A stretch of DNA of 64,000 nt from Erythrobacter sp. SG61-1L (GCF_001305965.1 NZ_JXQC01000003.1:1054001-1118000), one strand, 5' to 3'. Positions 1 to 9,396 are shown, counted from the stretch's first letter. Translations and numbers: made by a program. Notes: a model not told the origin generated them from the sequence alone.

Positions 1-178
1 TGCCTTTGGCAATCGTGACATCGCTTGCCTCGTCACCCCCTTGCGTGACCGTCGAGTATTTGCCGACGATGGATGGGGGCGCATCCGCCTCGGCCACAGG
101 GATGAGGGGCTCCGTCGATTTCCAGCAGGCACCGAGCAGGACCATCAGAGATAGTGCAGTGAGATTACGGTAACGCAT
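1..178 (-). CDS. Putative lipoprotein, N-terminal part only (runs off the window)
   Basis: Reading the minus strand from the ATG at 178 gives an open frame to the window edge, about 59 residues. It begins with a short basic stretch (MRYRN), then a hydrophobic segment, then a lipobox LLGAC with the candidate lipidated cysteine at residue 18. This is the layout of a signal-peptidase II substrate. The visible mature part is hydrophilic and matches no family I recognise. It lies 26 nt downstream of lpdA on the same strand, so it may be the last gene of that transcript. The C-terminus is missing. Confidence 0.6.
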   Translation of the reverse strand, partial: MRYRNLTALSLMVLLGACWKSTEPLIPVAEADAPPSIVGKYSTVTQGGDEASDVTIAKG

Positions 179-204
179 GGAAGTCAGCCCCCTGTTCCTG
201 CAGA

Positions 205-1617
205 TCAGATATGCAGCGCCCTGCCATAAGCGGCCAGCACGCTTTCATGCATGGATTCGCTGATGGTGGGATGCGGGAAGATCGTGTTCATCAGCTCGGC
301 CTCCGTGGTTTCGAGCGTCTTGCCCACGACATAGCCCTGGATCATCTCGGTCACTTCCGCACCGACCATATGGGCGCCCAGCAATTCGCCGGTCTTGGCG
401 TCGAACACCGTCTTCACGAAACCTTCCGGCTCGCCCAGCGCGATGGCCTTGCCGTTGCCGATGAAGGGGAACATGCCGACCTTTACGGTGTAGCCCGCTT
501 CCTTGGCCTTCGCCTCGGTCATGCCCACACTGGCGATCTGCGGGTGGCAATAGGTGCAGCCCGGAATGTTGTTGCGATCCAGCGGGTGCGGGTGAACGTC
601 CTTGTTACCCAGTTCCTTCGCGATGGCTTCGGCGGCGGTAACGCCTTCATGGCTGGCCTTGTGCGCCAGCCACGGGCCGGGCACGCAATCGCCAATGGCC
701 CACAGGCCCTTCACGCCGGTGCGGCCATAGCGATCGATCTGGATGAAGCCGCGATCGAGCTTCACGCCCAGCTTGTCCAGGCCGATATTCTCGGTGTTGG
801 GCTGGATACCGATGGCCACGATCACATGGCTGAACTGCCCATCCGTGACCTTGCCGTCCTTACCCTTGATCTTGGCGGAGACGCCCTTGTCGGAAACCTT
901 GAGCTCTTCCAGCACGGCACCGGTCAGGATGTTCATGCCCTGCTTGGTCAGTGCCTTCTGCAGGAAGGCAGAGACGTCTGCATCTTCTACCGGCACGACC
1001 CGGTCGAGCATTTCGACCACGGTCACGTCCACGCCCATATCGTTATAGAAGCTGGCGAATTCGATGCCGATGGCGCCGCTGCCGATTACCAGCAGCTTGC
1101 CGGGCATTTCGGGCGGGGTCATCGCATGGCGATAGGTCCACACGCGCTTGCCGTCAGCCGGGGCGAAAGGCAGGTCGCGAGCGCGGGCGCCAGTGGCGAC
1201 GATGATGTGCTTGGCGGTGAGCGTTTCGGTGCCCTTCTCGCCCGCCACTTCCAGCGTGTTCGGCCCCTTCAGCGTACCGGTGCCCATGTGGACCGAAATC
1301 TTGTTCTTCTTCATCAGGTGCGTCACGCCCTGATTGAGCTGCTTGGCCACGCCGCGCGAACGCTTGACGATGGCCTCCAGATCGGCGGTGATTTCCTTGG
1401 CTGCCAGCCCGTAATCCTTGGCGTGCTGCATGTAGTGGTAGATTTCAGCCGAGCGCAGCAGAGCCTTGGTGGGAATGCAGCCCCAGTTGAGGCAGATGCC
1501 GCCCAGCAATTCGCGTTCCACAATGGCTGTCTTCAGGCCAAGCTGCGCACAGCGGATCGCCGCGACATAGCCGCCGGGGCCGGAACCGAGAACGATGACG
1601 TCGTAGGCTTCTGCCAC
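205..1617 (-). CDS. lpdA: Dihydrolipoyl dehydrogenase (E3)
   Basis: This 470-residue flavoprotein reoxidises the dihydrolipoyl groups of 2-oxoacid dehydrogenase complexes and passes electrons to NAD+. The N-terminus carries the FAD-binding GSGPGG motif (residues 11-16). The redox disulfide motif GGICLNWGCIPTK has Cys42 and Cys47. A second Rossmann motif, GSGAIGIEFA, binds NAD. The C-terminal catalytic pair appears as FPHPTISE (His449, Glu454). The length is normal for the family. It lies 6 nt downstream of a thioesterase gene and in the same run as the E2 gene, so it probably serves pyruvate dehydrogenase and could be shared with other complexes. E1 genes are not in this window. Confidence 0.97.
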   Translation of the reverse strand: MAEAYDVIVLGSGPGGYVAAIRCAQLGLKTAIVERELLGGICLNWGCIPTKALLRSAEIYHYMQHAKDYGLAAKEITADLEAIVKRSRGVAKQLNQGVTHLMKKNKISVHMGTGTLKGPNTLEVAGEKGTETLTAKHIIVATGARARDLPFAPADGKRVWTYRHAMTPPEMPGKLLVIGSGAIGIEFASFYNDMGVDVTVVEMLDRVVPVEDADVSAFLQKALTKQGMNILTGAVLEELKVSDKGVSAKIKGKDGKVTDGQFSHVIVAIGIQPNTENIGLDKLGVKLDRGFIQIDRYGRTGVKGLWAIGDCVPGPWLAHKASHEGVTAAEAIAKELGNKDVHPHPLDRNNIPGCTYCHPQIASVGMTEAKAKEAGYTVKVGMFPFIGNGKAIALGEPEGFVKTVFDAKTGELLGAHMVGAEVTEMIQGYVVGKTLETTEAELMNTIFPHPTISESMHESVLAAYGRALHI

Positions 1618-1623
1618 TTCGAA

Positions 1624-2001
1624 TTACTCCTGAGCGTCTACAGGGCGCGGTTGCCCGTTATCGTCGATTGCGACGAAGGTGAACTTCGCCTGCGTAACCT
1701 TCATTGCCTGTTCCAGATGGCGCGGACGGCGCCAGGCTTCCACGGCGATGATCATGCTGGTGCGGCCCACGTGCTCGATGGTTCCGTAAACAGATACCTC
1801 GTCGCCCACCTTGACCGGCTGATGGAACTGCATCCCGTCGATAGCGACGGTGACTGCCCTGCCCTTGGCCCGCCGCGCGGCGATCAGGCCGGCGCCATTG
1901 TCCATGATGCTGACCAGCCAGCCGCCGAAGATGTCGCCATAGGCATTGGCATCGGCGGGCATGGCCGTGACTCGGATGGCGGGATCGCGCTGCTCGGTCA
2001 T
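1624..2001 (-). CDS. Acyl-CoA thioesterase, hotdog fold (YciA-like)
   Basis: This 125-residue protein has the single hotdog-domain layout of YciA/BFIT-type acyl-CoA thioesterases. The segment DIFGGWLVSIMD (from Asp23) matches the family signature in which the Asp is catalytic. Later segments (MQFHQPVKVGDEVSVYG) match the conserved central strands. It would hydrolyse acyl-CoAs to free acid and CoA in the cytoplasm; chain-length preference cannot be read from the sequence. It sits between the PDH E2 and E3 genes, 6 nt upstream of lpdA, which suggests co-transcription and possibly control of CoA or acyl-CoA pools. Confidence 0.88.
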   Translation of the reverse strand: MTEQRDPAIRVTAMPADANAYGDIFGGWLVSIMDNGAGLIAARRAKGRAVTVAIDGMQFHQPVKVGDEVSVYGTIEHVGRTSMIIAVEAWRRPRHLEQAMKVTQAKFTFVAIDDNGQPRPVDAQE

Positions 2002-2194
2002 TCAAAACCTCGCCAAAGTTGACGCGGAACCACGTGCGAAACACCCGAATTTTGCCATTTTCTCGCAGTCTTTCCAGTCACTTGCTTCAAAAGCCGTGTG
2101 ACTTTTCAAAATCGGGCTGCCGGCCCGATCCGAAAGGGAAAACTGCGAAATCATGGTGAGGAGCATATCCTCCCGGCGGGTGTGTAGGAAAGCC

Positions 2195-3472
2195 TCAGGC
2201 CACCAGGCCCAGCGGCTTTTCGATCAGTTCCTTGAAGACCTGCATCAGCTGCGCGCCATCCGCACCGTCGATGGCGCGATGGTCGAAGCTGCCGGTCGCG
2301 CTCATCACCGTGGCGACGCCGAGCGCGCCGTCGACGATATAGGGGCGCTTCTCACCCGAACCGATGGCCATGATCATCGCCTGCGGCGGATTGATGACCG
2401 CTTCGAACTGCTTGATGCCGAACATGCCCATGTTGGACAGGCTGGCCGTGCCGCCCTGATACTCGCTGGGAGCCAGCTTGCCTTCGCGGGCGCGGGCCGC
2501 GAGATCCTTCATCTCGGTCGAAATCTGCGAAACCGACTTCACACCGGCATCCGCGATGATCGGGGTGATGAGGCCATTGGGGATCGAGACCGCCACCGAA
2601 ATATCGGCGCGCTTGAACTTGATCAGCTCGTCACCTGCAAACTGCACATTGCACACCGGCACGCGCAGCAGGGCCTTGGCGAGAGCCTTGATCAGCAGAT
2701 CGTTGACGGAGAGCTTCACGCCCTCCCCTTCCAGCGCGGCATTCAGTTCGCCGCGCAGCTTGAGCAGCGCATCGAGCTGGATGTCCACCGTGAGGTAGAT
2801 GTGCGGAATCTGCTGCTTCGATTCGGTCAGGCGGCGCGCAATGGTCTTGCGCATGCCGGAAAGCTTTTCGACTTCGTGCGGAATGCCGAAGTCCTGTGCC
2901 TGAACCGGTGCGGTGGCGGGAGCCGCGGTAGCGACAGGCGCCGGAGCGGCAGCACCGGGCTTCGCGCCTTCAACGTCGGCCTTCACGATGCGGCCATGCG
3001 GGCCGGTGCCCGTCACGCCCTTGAGGTCGATGCCCTTGTCGGCAGCGATGCGCTTGGCCAGCGGAGATGCGATCACGCGATCACCCGAAGCCGCAGCGGG
3101 CGCTGCAACAGGTGCGGGAGCCGGTGCGGCAGGTGCCGGGGCAGCGGCAGGAGCGGGAGCAGCCTCTGCCTTGGGGGCCGCAGCGGGCGCTGCCGCGCCA
3201 CCGGCGGGCTTCACGCTGGCGGGATCCTCGCCTTCCTCGGCCAGAGTGGCGATCACTGTGCCGACCTTCACGCCTTCGGTGCCTTCGGCAATCGCGATGT
3301 CGGCAATAGTGCCTTCATCCACGGCTTCGAATTCCATCGTGGCCTTGTCGGTTTCGATTTCGGCCATGATGTCACCGGCCGAAACCTTGTCTCCAACCTT
3401 GACCAGCCAGCGGGCCAGAGTGCCCTCCTCCATGGTCGGTGACAAAGCGGGCATCTTGATCGCGATGGACAT
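2195..3472 (-). CDS. pdhC: Pyruvate dehydrogenase E2, dihydrolipoamide acetyltransferase
   Basis: This 425-residue protein moves the acetyl group from lipoamide to CoA. It has one N-terminal lipoyl domain with the motif [17 protein letters not shown], where Lys43 is the lipoylation site. A long Ala/Pro linker follows. A peripheral subunit-binding domain lies near residues 120-160 ([15 protein letters not shown]), with a second linker after it. The C-terminal catalytic domain has DHRAIDG with His398 and Asp402. I chose the ATG at 3472 because the lipoyl domain begins immediately after it; an open extension upstream to 3565 looks non-coding. Only E3 and a thioesterase follow, so the E1 genes must lie elsewhere. 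Confidence 0.96.
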   Translation of the reverse strand: MSIAIKMPALSPTMEEGTLARWLVKVGDKVSAGDIMAEIETDKATMEFEAVDEGTIADIAIAEGTEGVKVGTVIATLAEEGEDPASVKPAGGAAAPAAAPKAEAAPAPAAAPAPAAPAPAPVAAPAAASGDRVIASPLAKRIAADKGIDLKGVTGTGPHGRIVKADVEGAKPGAAAPAPVATAAPATAPVQAQDFGIPHEVEKLSGMRKTIARRLTESKQQIPHIYLTVDIQLDALLKLRGELNAALEGEGVKLSVNDLLIKALAKALLRVPVCNVQFAGDELIKFKRADISVAVSIPNGLITPIIADAGVKSVSQISTEMKDLAARAREGKLAPSEYQGGTASLSNMGMFGIKQFEAVINPPQAMIMAIGSGEKRPYIVDGALGVATVMSATGSFDHRAIDGADGAQLMQVFKELIEKPLGLVA

Positions 3473-3621
3473 GGCGGAAAGGTTTCGTCCCTCTGGTGAA
3501 TTGACGGGTGGTTCTCTGGCCAATTTGGCGCGCGGGGGCAAGTGCTCACAAGCGCAAAACAGCAAGCAGCTTGCCTGAAAGCGGCTTTAGGCGGATAGGG
3601 TTCCTTGGGGAGAGCAGAAAA

Positions 3622-4074
3622 ATGCGCGTCTATCTGGTGATCATGGACGAAACGGAGGAAGCGCGGGTCGCCTTGCGTTTTGCCGCGCGCCGCGCCGCCA
3701 AGACGGATGGCGCAGTGCATATCCTCGCTCTCGTTCCCCCGCAGGATTTCGTCGCTTTCGGCGGGGTTCAGGCCACTATCGAGCAGGAAGCGCAGGACCG
3801 GGCGGAAATGCTGGCGGCCAGCGCCGCGGGCAGTCTGCTGACCGAAAGCGGCAAGATGCCCACTATCGCCGTGCGCCAGGGCGAAGGGGTAAAGGTTATC
3901 CGCGACTATCTTGTCGACCATCCCGAAGTGGCCGCATTGGTGCTGGGCGCCGCACATGAAGGCAATCCCGGCCCGCTGGTAACCCATTTCAGCCACGCTT
4001 CGGGCGGGCTTTCCTGCCCGGTGTTCATCGTGCCGGGGGCCTTGTCGGACGAGGACATCGACCGGTTGAGTTGA
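3622..4074 (+). CDS. Universal stress protein (UspA family)
   Basis: This 150-residue cytoplasmic protein has a UspA-like alpha/beta layout. It has an N-terminal strand (MRVYLVIMDETEEA), a helix rich in Arg and Ala, and a C-terminal segment VLGAAHEGNPGPLVTH ending in a hydrophobic strand (CPVFIVPG). The classical nucleotide-binding glycine pattern is only partly present, so ATP binding is uncertain. I used the ATG at 3622 because GGGGAGAG lies just upstream; an open frame from 3508 precedes it but has no family match. The gene is divergent from pdhC, leaving a 149 bp shared promoter region. It is followed by a palindromic repeat. Confidence 0.8.
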   Translation: MRVYLVIMDETEEARVALRFAARRAAKTDGAVHILALVPPQDFVAFGGVQATIEQEAQDRAEMLAASAAGSLLTESGKMPTIAVRQGEGVKVIRDYLVDHPEVAALVLGAAHEGNPGPLVTHFSHASGGLSCPVFIVPGALSDEDIDRLS

Positions 4075-4126
4075 TGGGCGGGCTGCCCGTCGGCCTATCC
4101 AGTCAAATCACTCACACCCGCTCAGC

Positions 4127-4201
4127 CTGAGCCTGTCGAAGGCCACGGGATTCAAATTGCCCCAAGTTCGTCCACCTTCCCGCGTCCTTCGACAGGCTCA
4201 G
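4127..4201. repeat. REP-like inverted repeat
   Basis: Two 16-nt arms are exact reverse complements: CTGAGCCTGTCGAAGG at 4127-4142 and CCTTCGACAGGCTCAG at 4186-4201. They are separated by 43 nt in the gap between the convergent universal stress protein and RNase R genes. The arm sequence resembles repetitive extragenic palindromes I recall as common in sphingomonads. It may act as a transcription terminator or a RAYT transposase-type target; I see no other copy in this window. Confidence 0.8.
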
Positions 4202-4232
4202 GACGAACGGATGTTTGGCGCAGCCATTCAAA

Positions 4233-6551
4233 TTACCGCTTCTTCCCCTGATGCCGGATATTGCCCGGCCGCCCGCGCTTGCCGACCATGTGCTTGCCCT
4301 TCTTTTTCGGCTCCATCTTGGTGCCGCGCGGTTCGATGGCGGAACTTCCACCTTCGGGCAGTTCGAATTTCAGCGCACCGGTCAGCGGATTGGCTTCGGC
4401 CAGTCGCAGCTTCAGGCGATCACCCATGGCGTAGATCGTGCGGGTGCGTTCGCCCACCAGAGCCTGCGCGGAATCGTCATAGTGGTAATAATCGTTGCCC
4501 AGCGTGGAGACCGGCACCAGTCCGTCCCCGCCCAGGCCGACGATAGTGGCGAAGAAGCCGAATTTCTGGACACCGGTGATCCGCGTATCGAACACTTCGC
4601 CCACCCGGCCGGAAAGCCATGCGGCGACATAGCGGTCGATCGTCTCGCGTTCAGCTTCCATGGCACGGCGCTCTGCGCTGCTGATCGCTTCGCTCACCCG
4701 GTCGAGGTCCGTGCGGTCACGGTCCGACAGGCCGGACGTTGCGGGCAGATCGCCCTTGGGCTTGGGTTGTTCCAGTCCGAAGGCATCGACCAGCCCGCGA
4801 TGCACCAGAAGGTCGGCATAGCGGCGGATCGGCGAGGTGAAGTGGGCATAGCTGCCCAGCGCGAGGCCGAAGTGCCCTGCATTGCGCGGCCCGTAATAGG
4901 CCTGCGTCTGGCTGCGCAGCACGGCCTCCATGATCAGTGCCTTCTCGCCCTCATCCGCAATGTCCTTCAACATGCGGTTGAACAGGCTGGGCGTGATGAC
5001 CTGACCGAGCGAGAGCTTCTTCTCGAAGGTCTGGAGATAATCGCGCAGGGCGACCAGCTTCTCCCGGCTCGGCGGCTCGTGAATGCGGTAGACCACCGGA
5101 TGGGCCTTGCTCTCCAAGGCCTTGGCCGCTGCGACATTGGCTGCGATCATGAAATCTTCCACCACGCGGTGGGCATCGAGCCGCTCCCGAATGGCGATCT
5201 CGGCAATCCGGCCCTTCTCGTCCAGCACTACGCGCCGTTCGGGCAGATCCAGATCGAGCGGGTCGCGCTTGTGGCGAGCATCTGCCAGAGCCTGCCAGCA
5301 GGACCACAGGTTCTTCAGCACATCGTCGGCAGAGCCATCGTCGATGGCGGCCTGAGCAGCCTCATAGGCGATGTTCTTCGCGATCCGCACGATGGCGCGG
5401 GTGAAGCGCCATGCCTTCACATTGCCGCTGGCATCGATGGACAGATGGCAGACCATCGCTGCGCGATCCTGCCCTTCCTTGAGCGAGCAGACATCGGCGC
5501 TGAGGATTTCAGGCAGCATCGGCACGACGCGGTCGGGGAAATAGACCGAATTGCCGCGCTTCCGGGCCTCCCGGTCCAGCTTGCTGCCGGGCCGGACATA
5601 GAAGCTGACATCGGCAATGGCGACGATGGCGTTGAACCCGCCCTTCCCGTCCGGCTCGGCCCAGATCGCGTCGTCGTGGTCACGCGCATCGGCAGGGTCG
5701 ATGGCGACAATCGGGACCGCGCGCAAATCCTCGCGATGATCCTCGCTCAGCGGCAGTTTCGCTGCCTGCTTCGCCTCTTCCAGCGTCTCGCCAGTGAAAT
5801 GGAAAGGGATATTGTATTTGGCGATGGCGATAAGGCTGAAGGCCTTGGGGGCCAGCGGATCGCCCAATACCTGCACCACCTTAACCCCGGCGCGCGGGGA
5901 ACGTCCGGCAGGCTCCGCCAGCACAAGCTGGCCGCCCTCGGCCCCGCCAAGGTCCGCGATGGGCGAGGAATGGCGAATGCGCTTGTCCACCGGGGCAAGC
6001 CAGCCCTTGCCTGACCCGTCGATCTCCACCACGCCCATCACGCTTTCATCGGCGGAGGCGAGAACCTTCATCGGATGGGCAATCCATCCCGTCTGCGTCT
6101 CTTCCGTGCGGGCAAGAACCCGGTCGCCCATTTTCACCGCAGCCTGACGGCCCGGCCCCTTCTTGCGCTCGATCAGGCGCAGGCGCGGCGGCGGTGCGCC
6201 ATCGTCGGGCGCCCAACTGTCGGGGATGGCCAGAGCCTCGCCATCGTCGATCTCCACCACGCGCAGCACGGTCACCTTGGGCACACCGCCCATGCGGTGG
6301 AATGCCGTCTTCTTCCCGTCGATCAGCCCTTCATCGGCCATGTCGGACAGCAGGCGCTTGAGCGCGATCTTCTCCTGCCCCTTGAGGCCAAAGGCGCGTG
6401 CGATCTCCCGCTTGCCTGCGGGCTGATCTGACGTTTGGATGAAATCGAGAATTTGTTCACGCGAAGGCAGGCCCGGCAATGCGGGCCTTGGGCCGCGGCG
6501 GGGCTTGTTGTGGGTCGGCGATTTTCCGGAAGGCGTTTTCTGCGCGGGCAT
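4233..6551 (-). CDS. rnr: Ribonuclease R
   Basis: This is a processive 3'-to-5' exoribonuclease of the RNase II/RNB superfamily that degrades structured RNA. The N-terminal region has a winged-helix-like segment (SREQILDFIQTS), followed by cold-shock-type OB domains. The RNB catalytic core carries the acidic motif DPADARDHDDAIW, the metal-binding Asp cluster. A C-terminal S1 domain (VGEVFDTRITGVQKFGFF) is followed by a Lys/Arg-rich tail typical of RNase R. I prefer the ATG at 6551 (772 aa). An in-frame ATG at 6632 would add 27 residues with no family resemblance and is a possible alternative. The gene is divergent from the M3 peptidase gene. Confidence 0.94.
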   Translation of the reverse strand: MPAQKTPSGKSPTHNKPRRGPRPALPGLPSREQILDFIQTSDQPAGKREIARAFGLKGQEKIALKRLLSDMADEGLIDGKKTAFHRMGGVPKVTVLRVVEIDDGEALAIPDSWAPDDGAPPPRLRLIERKKGPGRQAAVKMGDRVLARTEETQTGWIAHPMKVLASADESVMGVVEIDGSGKGWLAPVDKRIRHSSPIADLGGAEGGQLVLAEPAGRSPRAGVKVVQVLGDPLAPKAFSLIAIAKYNIPFHFTGETLEEAKQAAKLPLSEDHREDLRAVPIVAIDPADARDHDDAIWAEPDGKGGFNAIVAIADVSFYVRPGSKLDREARKRGNSVYFPDRVVPMLPEILSADVCSLKEGQDRAAMVCHLSIDASGNVKAWRFTRAIVRIAKNIAYEAAQAAIDDGSADDVLKNLWSCWQALADARHKRDPLDLDLPERRVVLDEKGRIAEIAIRERLDAHRVVEDFMIAANVAAAKALESKAHPVVYRIHEPPSREKLVALRDYLQTFEKKLSLGQVITPSLFNRMLKDIADEGEKALIMEAVLRSQTQAYYGPRNAGHFGLALGSYAHFTSPIRRYADLLVHRGLVDAFGLEQPKPKGDLPATSGLSDRDRTDLDRVSEAISSAERRAMEAERETIDRYVAAWLSGRVGEVFDTRITGVQKFGFFATIVGLGGDGLVPVSTLGNDYYHYDDSAQALVGERTRTIYAMGDRLKLRLAEANPLTGALKFELPEGGSSAIEPRGTKMEPKKKGKHMVGKRGRPGNIRHQGKKR

Positions 6552-6736
6552 GGCCGCGATATGGGCGGGTTTGTGCCCGCTCACAAGGGTGCGCCCCGGG
6601 GCATCCCCCGATTGGAGCCGGATCGGCTGCATGTCATTCGCCCGTCATGGCCAGCCCTTTGTCGAACGCACCTTGATTGCGGCGACGCACAATGGCCGCT
6701 AGTTGCCTTGGAAACTACTCCTCAGGGGACTGATAC

Positions 6737-8764
6737 ATGCGCAACCAGATCGCGGGCGCCCTGCTCGCAGCAACCGCCCTTTCCGCCACTCCGGCCGAGG
6801 CCAAATCGGCCAAGACCCCGTCCGTGGTAGACTTCATGGGGCCGTTGCTGGCCACCGCGCCGGATGCTGCGGCAATCGACGGCAAGTGCGACATGCTCGT
6901 CAAGGAAATCGAGCGGCGCATTACCGAACTGGAAAACGAAACCGGCCCTGCAACGGTCAACACCAGCCTTGTGCGCTATGATGAATTGGTCGCGCTGCTT
7001 GGCGGCGGAAGCGGTGAATTCACGCTCTACCAGGAAGTCATGGCCGACCAGCCCCGCCGCGATGCGGGCGGCAATTGCCAGGTGCGCCTCTCCACCCTGT
7101 CGAGCAAGATCAGCCTTTCCCGCCCGATCTATGATCGGCTGAAGGCCATCGATGCATCGCAGGAAGACGAAGCGACGCAGTTCTATCTGAAGCAGGCCCT
7201 TGCCTCGTTCGAGCGCAGCGGTGTGTCGCTCGACGAAGCGCAGCGCGCGGAAATTCAGGCGCTGCAGGAAAAGATCGCCGAGGTCGGCAATGAATTCGAC
7301 GCCAACATCGCAGCGGGTCAGAAATCGCTGAAGGTGGAACCGTCAGAACTGGAGGGGCTGCCCGAAGACTTTATCGCAGCACATCAGCCCGGCGAGGACG
7401 GCTTGGTCACGATCACCACGGCCACGCCCGACTATGCCCCGGTGATGAGCTACGCCAGGAGCGACAAGCTGCGGCATGACCTGTCGGTGATCTACAACCA
7501 GCGCGCCTTCCCCGAAAATGACGAGAAGCTGCGCGAATTGCTGCGCCTGCGCCAGCAGCTTGCCGAGAAGCTCGGCCGCCGCAATTATGCGGAGCTGGTG
7601 CTTGAGGACAAGATGGTCAACACGCCCAAGAAGGTGGAGAAATTGCTGGAGGACATGGCCGAAGCCGCCCTCCCCGCCGCCAAGGGCGACTATGCCAAGA
7701 ACCTGGCCGTGCTGCAGGAACTTCGCCCCGGCGCGACCGACATCAAGTTCTGGGAAACGGGCTGGCTCTCCCCCATCGTCCAGCAGCGTTATTACGATTA
7801 CGACCCGCAGGAAGCGCGGAAATATTTCGCCTATAACGATGTGCGCGACGGTATCCTGAAGCTGACGCAGGATCTGTTCGACGTCGAAATCCGCCCCTGG
7901 AAAACCGCCGTGTGGGACAAGGATGTCGAGCCTTATGAAGTCTACGATCAGGGCAAGCTGATCGGGCGCTTCTATCTCGATTCCCATCCCCGCCCCGGCA
8001 AATACAGCCATGCCAACATGGTGCCGCTGCGCCCCGGTGTTCCCGGCAAGAGCGTGCCCATGGGCGCGCTGGTCATGAATATGGCCAAGGGCGATCACAC
8101 CACAGGCCTGATGGAACATGGTGACGTGGAAACCTTCCTCCACGAATTCGGCCATTTGATCCACGGCATGTTCGGCGGAACGCAGCGCTGGTTCGCCCAG
8201 TCCGGCGTTGCGACCGAGTGGGACTTCGTCGAGGCCCCGTCCCAGATGCTGGAAAACTGGGTCTATGATTACGACACGCTCAAGACCTTCGCGAAGGACA
8301 AGGACGGCAACCCCATCCCGCGCGAACTGGTGGAGAAGATGAACCGCGCCCGCCTGTTCAATGCCGGCTTTGGCGACATGCGCCAGCTTGGCTATGCGAA
8401 TATCTCGCTGGAGTTTCACCAACAGCCCCTGCCGGAAAATATGGGTGAAGCCGCGCGCTATTATCGCGGAGCCTATGATCTGGTCCCCACACCGGACTTC
8501 GTGGAGATGCAGGACGCCTTCGGCCATCTGAACGGCTATTCCGCGATCTATTACACCTATCGCTGGTCAAAGGTCATTGCGGACGATCTGTTCACGCGCT
8601 TCTCGGCAGAGGGCCTGCGCAACACCGCCACTGCCAAGGATTATCGCGAGAAAGTGCTCGCCATGGGCGGCACGAAGCCTGCGGCTGAACTGGTGCGCAA
8701 CTTCCTTGGCCGCGATGTCAGCCTTGATGCCTATCGCGCTGAAATGGCCAAGGCGGCGCAGTAA
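6737..8764 (+). CDS. M3 family metallopeptidase (Dcp/oligopeptidase-like), exported
   Basis: This 675-residue zinc peptidase belongs to the thimet oligopeptidase/peptidyl-dipeptidase Dcp family. The zinc site HEFGH is at residues 469-473, and the third ligand is probably Glu499 in the motif WDFVEAPSQ. Other family blocks such as FGHLNGYSAIYYTYRWS are present near the C-terminus. The first 22 or so residues (MRNQIAGALLAATALSATPAEA) form a signal peptide, so the enzyme is probably periplasmic, unlike cytoplasmic E. coli Dcp. It probably trims short peptides. It is divergent from rnr and convergent with the DUF805 gene. Confidence 0.93.
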   Translation: MRNQIAGALLAATALSATPAEAKSAKTPSVVDFMGPLLATAPDAAAIDGKCDMLVKEIERRITELENETGPATVNTSLVRYDELVALLGGGSGEFTLYQEVMADQPRRDAGGNCQVRLSTLSSKISLSRPIYDRLKAIDASQEDEATQFYLKQALASFERSGVSLDEAQRAEIQALQEKIAEVGNEFDANIAAGQKSLKVEPSELEGLPEDFIAAHQPGEDGLVTITTATPDYAPVMSYARSDKLRHDLSVIYNQRAFPENDEKLRELLRLRQQLAEKLGRRNYAELVLEDKMVNTPKKVEKLLEDMAEAALPAAKGDYAKNLAVLQELRPGATDIKFWETGWLSPIVQQRYYDYDPQEARKYFAYNDVRDGILKLTQDLFDVEIRPWKTAVWDKDVEPYEVYDQGKLIGRFYLDSHPRPGKYSHANMVPLRPGVPGKSVPMGALVMNMAKGDHTTGLMEHGDVETFLHEFGHLIHGMFGGTQRWFAQSGVATEWDFVEAPSQMLENWVYDYDTLKTFAKDKDGNPIPRELVEKMNRARLFNAGFGDMRQLGYANISLEFHQQPLPENMGEAARYYRGAYDLVPTPDFVEMQDAFGHLNGYSAIYYTYRWSKVIADDLFTRFSAEGLRNTATAKDYREKVLAMGGTKPAAELVRNFLGRDVSLDAYRAEMAKAAQ

Positions 8765-8771
8765 ACCGGAC

Positions 8772-8800
8772 GCGCCCGTTCGTCAGAAGCGGACGGGCGC
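8772..8800. terminator. Inverted repeat at a convergent gene junction
   Basis: The arms GCGCCCGT (8772-8779) and ACGGGCGC (8793-8800) pair perfectly and can extend inward with one mismatch. The hairpin lies between the M3 peptidase stop and the end of the DUF805 gene, whose stop falls inside the loop. No T-run follows on either strand, so intrinsic termination is plausible but not proven. Confidence 0.4.
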
Positions 8801-9370
8801 ATCGCCATAGCGGTTCGGCCCATCGGTGGACTTCATCGCGCCGAACACGATCACGACGATTGGCCCGATCCAGCCCAACAGTGCGAGCGGATTGGACCTT
8901 TGCTCCATGGCGGCCTGCTGAAATGCGATCGGGTCCGCGGCGGACATCGCAAACATCGCCTGCACCTGACCGATCATGCTTATGCTTACGGCTGCGCCGG
9001 CCAGTCCGCTGGCAATCGCCAAGGCACACCACCAGCCTGAGCGCCCGGAATCGTGCAACCGCCGGACAAAGGCGGCTGCGGCGAGCGCCAGAGTGACGAG
9101 TTGGACCGCGACGCCGACCCAGACAGACATGGCCATCCAACCGCCCATGTCCTGCATCATCGCAGTCAACATTGCGTCTTCATCCACGCCCGCCTGCGCT
9201 TGAACAAAGGCGCGCTGCATCATCGAGATGACCATGGGGACGCTGACGGCCATGGAAATCACCAGGCGCAATGCCACCAGAAACAGGATGTAATACCAGA
9301 AGGTCTGGCGCGCATCGCGACCAGAAAAGCTTGCCAGATGCGACAGGTTATATTTGATCGAATCCAGCAT
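8783..9370 (-). CDS. DUF805 domain integral membrane protein
   Basis: This 195-residue protein matches the DUF805 layout. A short amphipathic N-terminus ends in FSGRDARQTFWYYILFL, a characteristic start, and several hydrophobic segments follow (near residues 25-45, 75-100, 105-130 and 160-180). A central RRLHDSGRSGWW motif between membrane segments is the family hallmark. The function is unknown for the family. Its start codon is preceded, 5 nt away, by a run of 12 G residues on the coding strand that takes the place of a Shine-Dalgarno sequence. It lies downstream of proS. Confidence 0.85.
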   Translation of the reverse strand: MLDSIKYNLSHLASFSGRDARQTFWYYILFLVALRLVISMAVSVPMVISMMQRAFVQAQAGVDEDAMLTAMMQDMGGWMAMSVWVGVAVQLVTLALAAAAFVRRLHDSGRSGWWCALAIASGLAGAAVSISMIGQVQAMFAMSAADPIAFQQAAMEQRSNPLALLGWIGPIVVIVFGAMKSTDGPNRYGDAPVRF

Positions 9371-9375
9371 GCTTT

Positions 9376-9393
9376 CCCCCCCCCCCCTTTTTT
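9376..9393 (-). repeat. Homopolymer tract at the ribosome binding site of the DUF805 gene
   Basis: On the given strand there are 12 consecutive C (9376-9387) followed by 6 T (9388-9393). On the coding strand this reads six A, then twelve G, then AAAGC and the ATG at 9370. The tract is the only purine-rich ribosome binding candidate. Changes in its length by polymerase slippage would alter spacing or strength of that site. Some sequencing platforms also miscount such tracts. Confidence 0.75.
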
Positions 9394-9396
9394 CCG

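Noticed and set aside
211-2022. Long plus-strand open frame (603 codons) across lpdA and the thioesterase.
   Set aside because: It lies antisense to two genes with complete catalytic motifs. Its translation has no domain features and reflects high G+C codon bias.
4215-6014. Long plus-strand open frame (599 codons) antisense to rnr.
   Set aside because: The minus strand encodes a complete RNase R with its RNB motif; the antisense product has no recognisable features.
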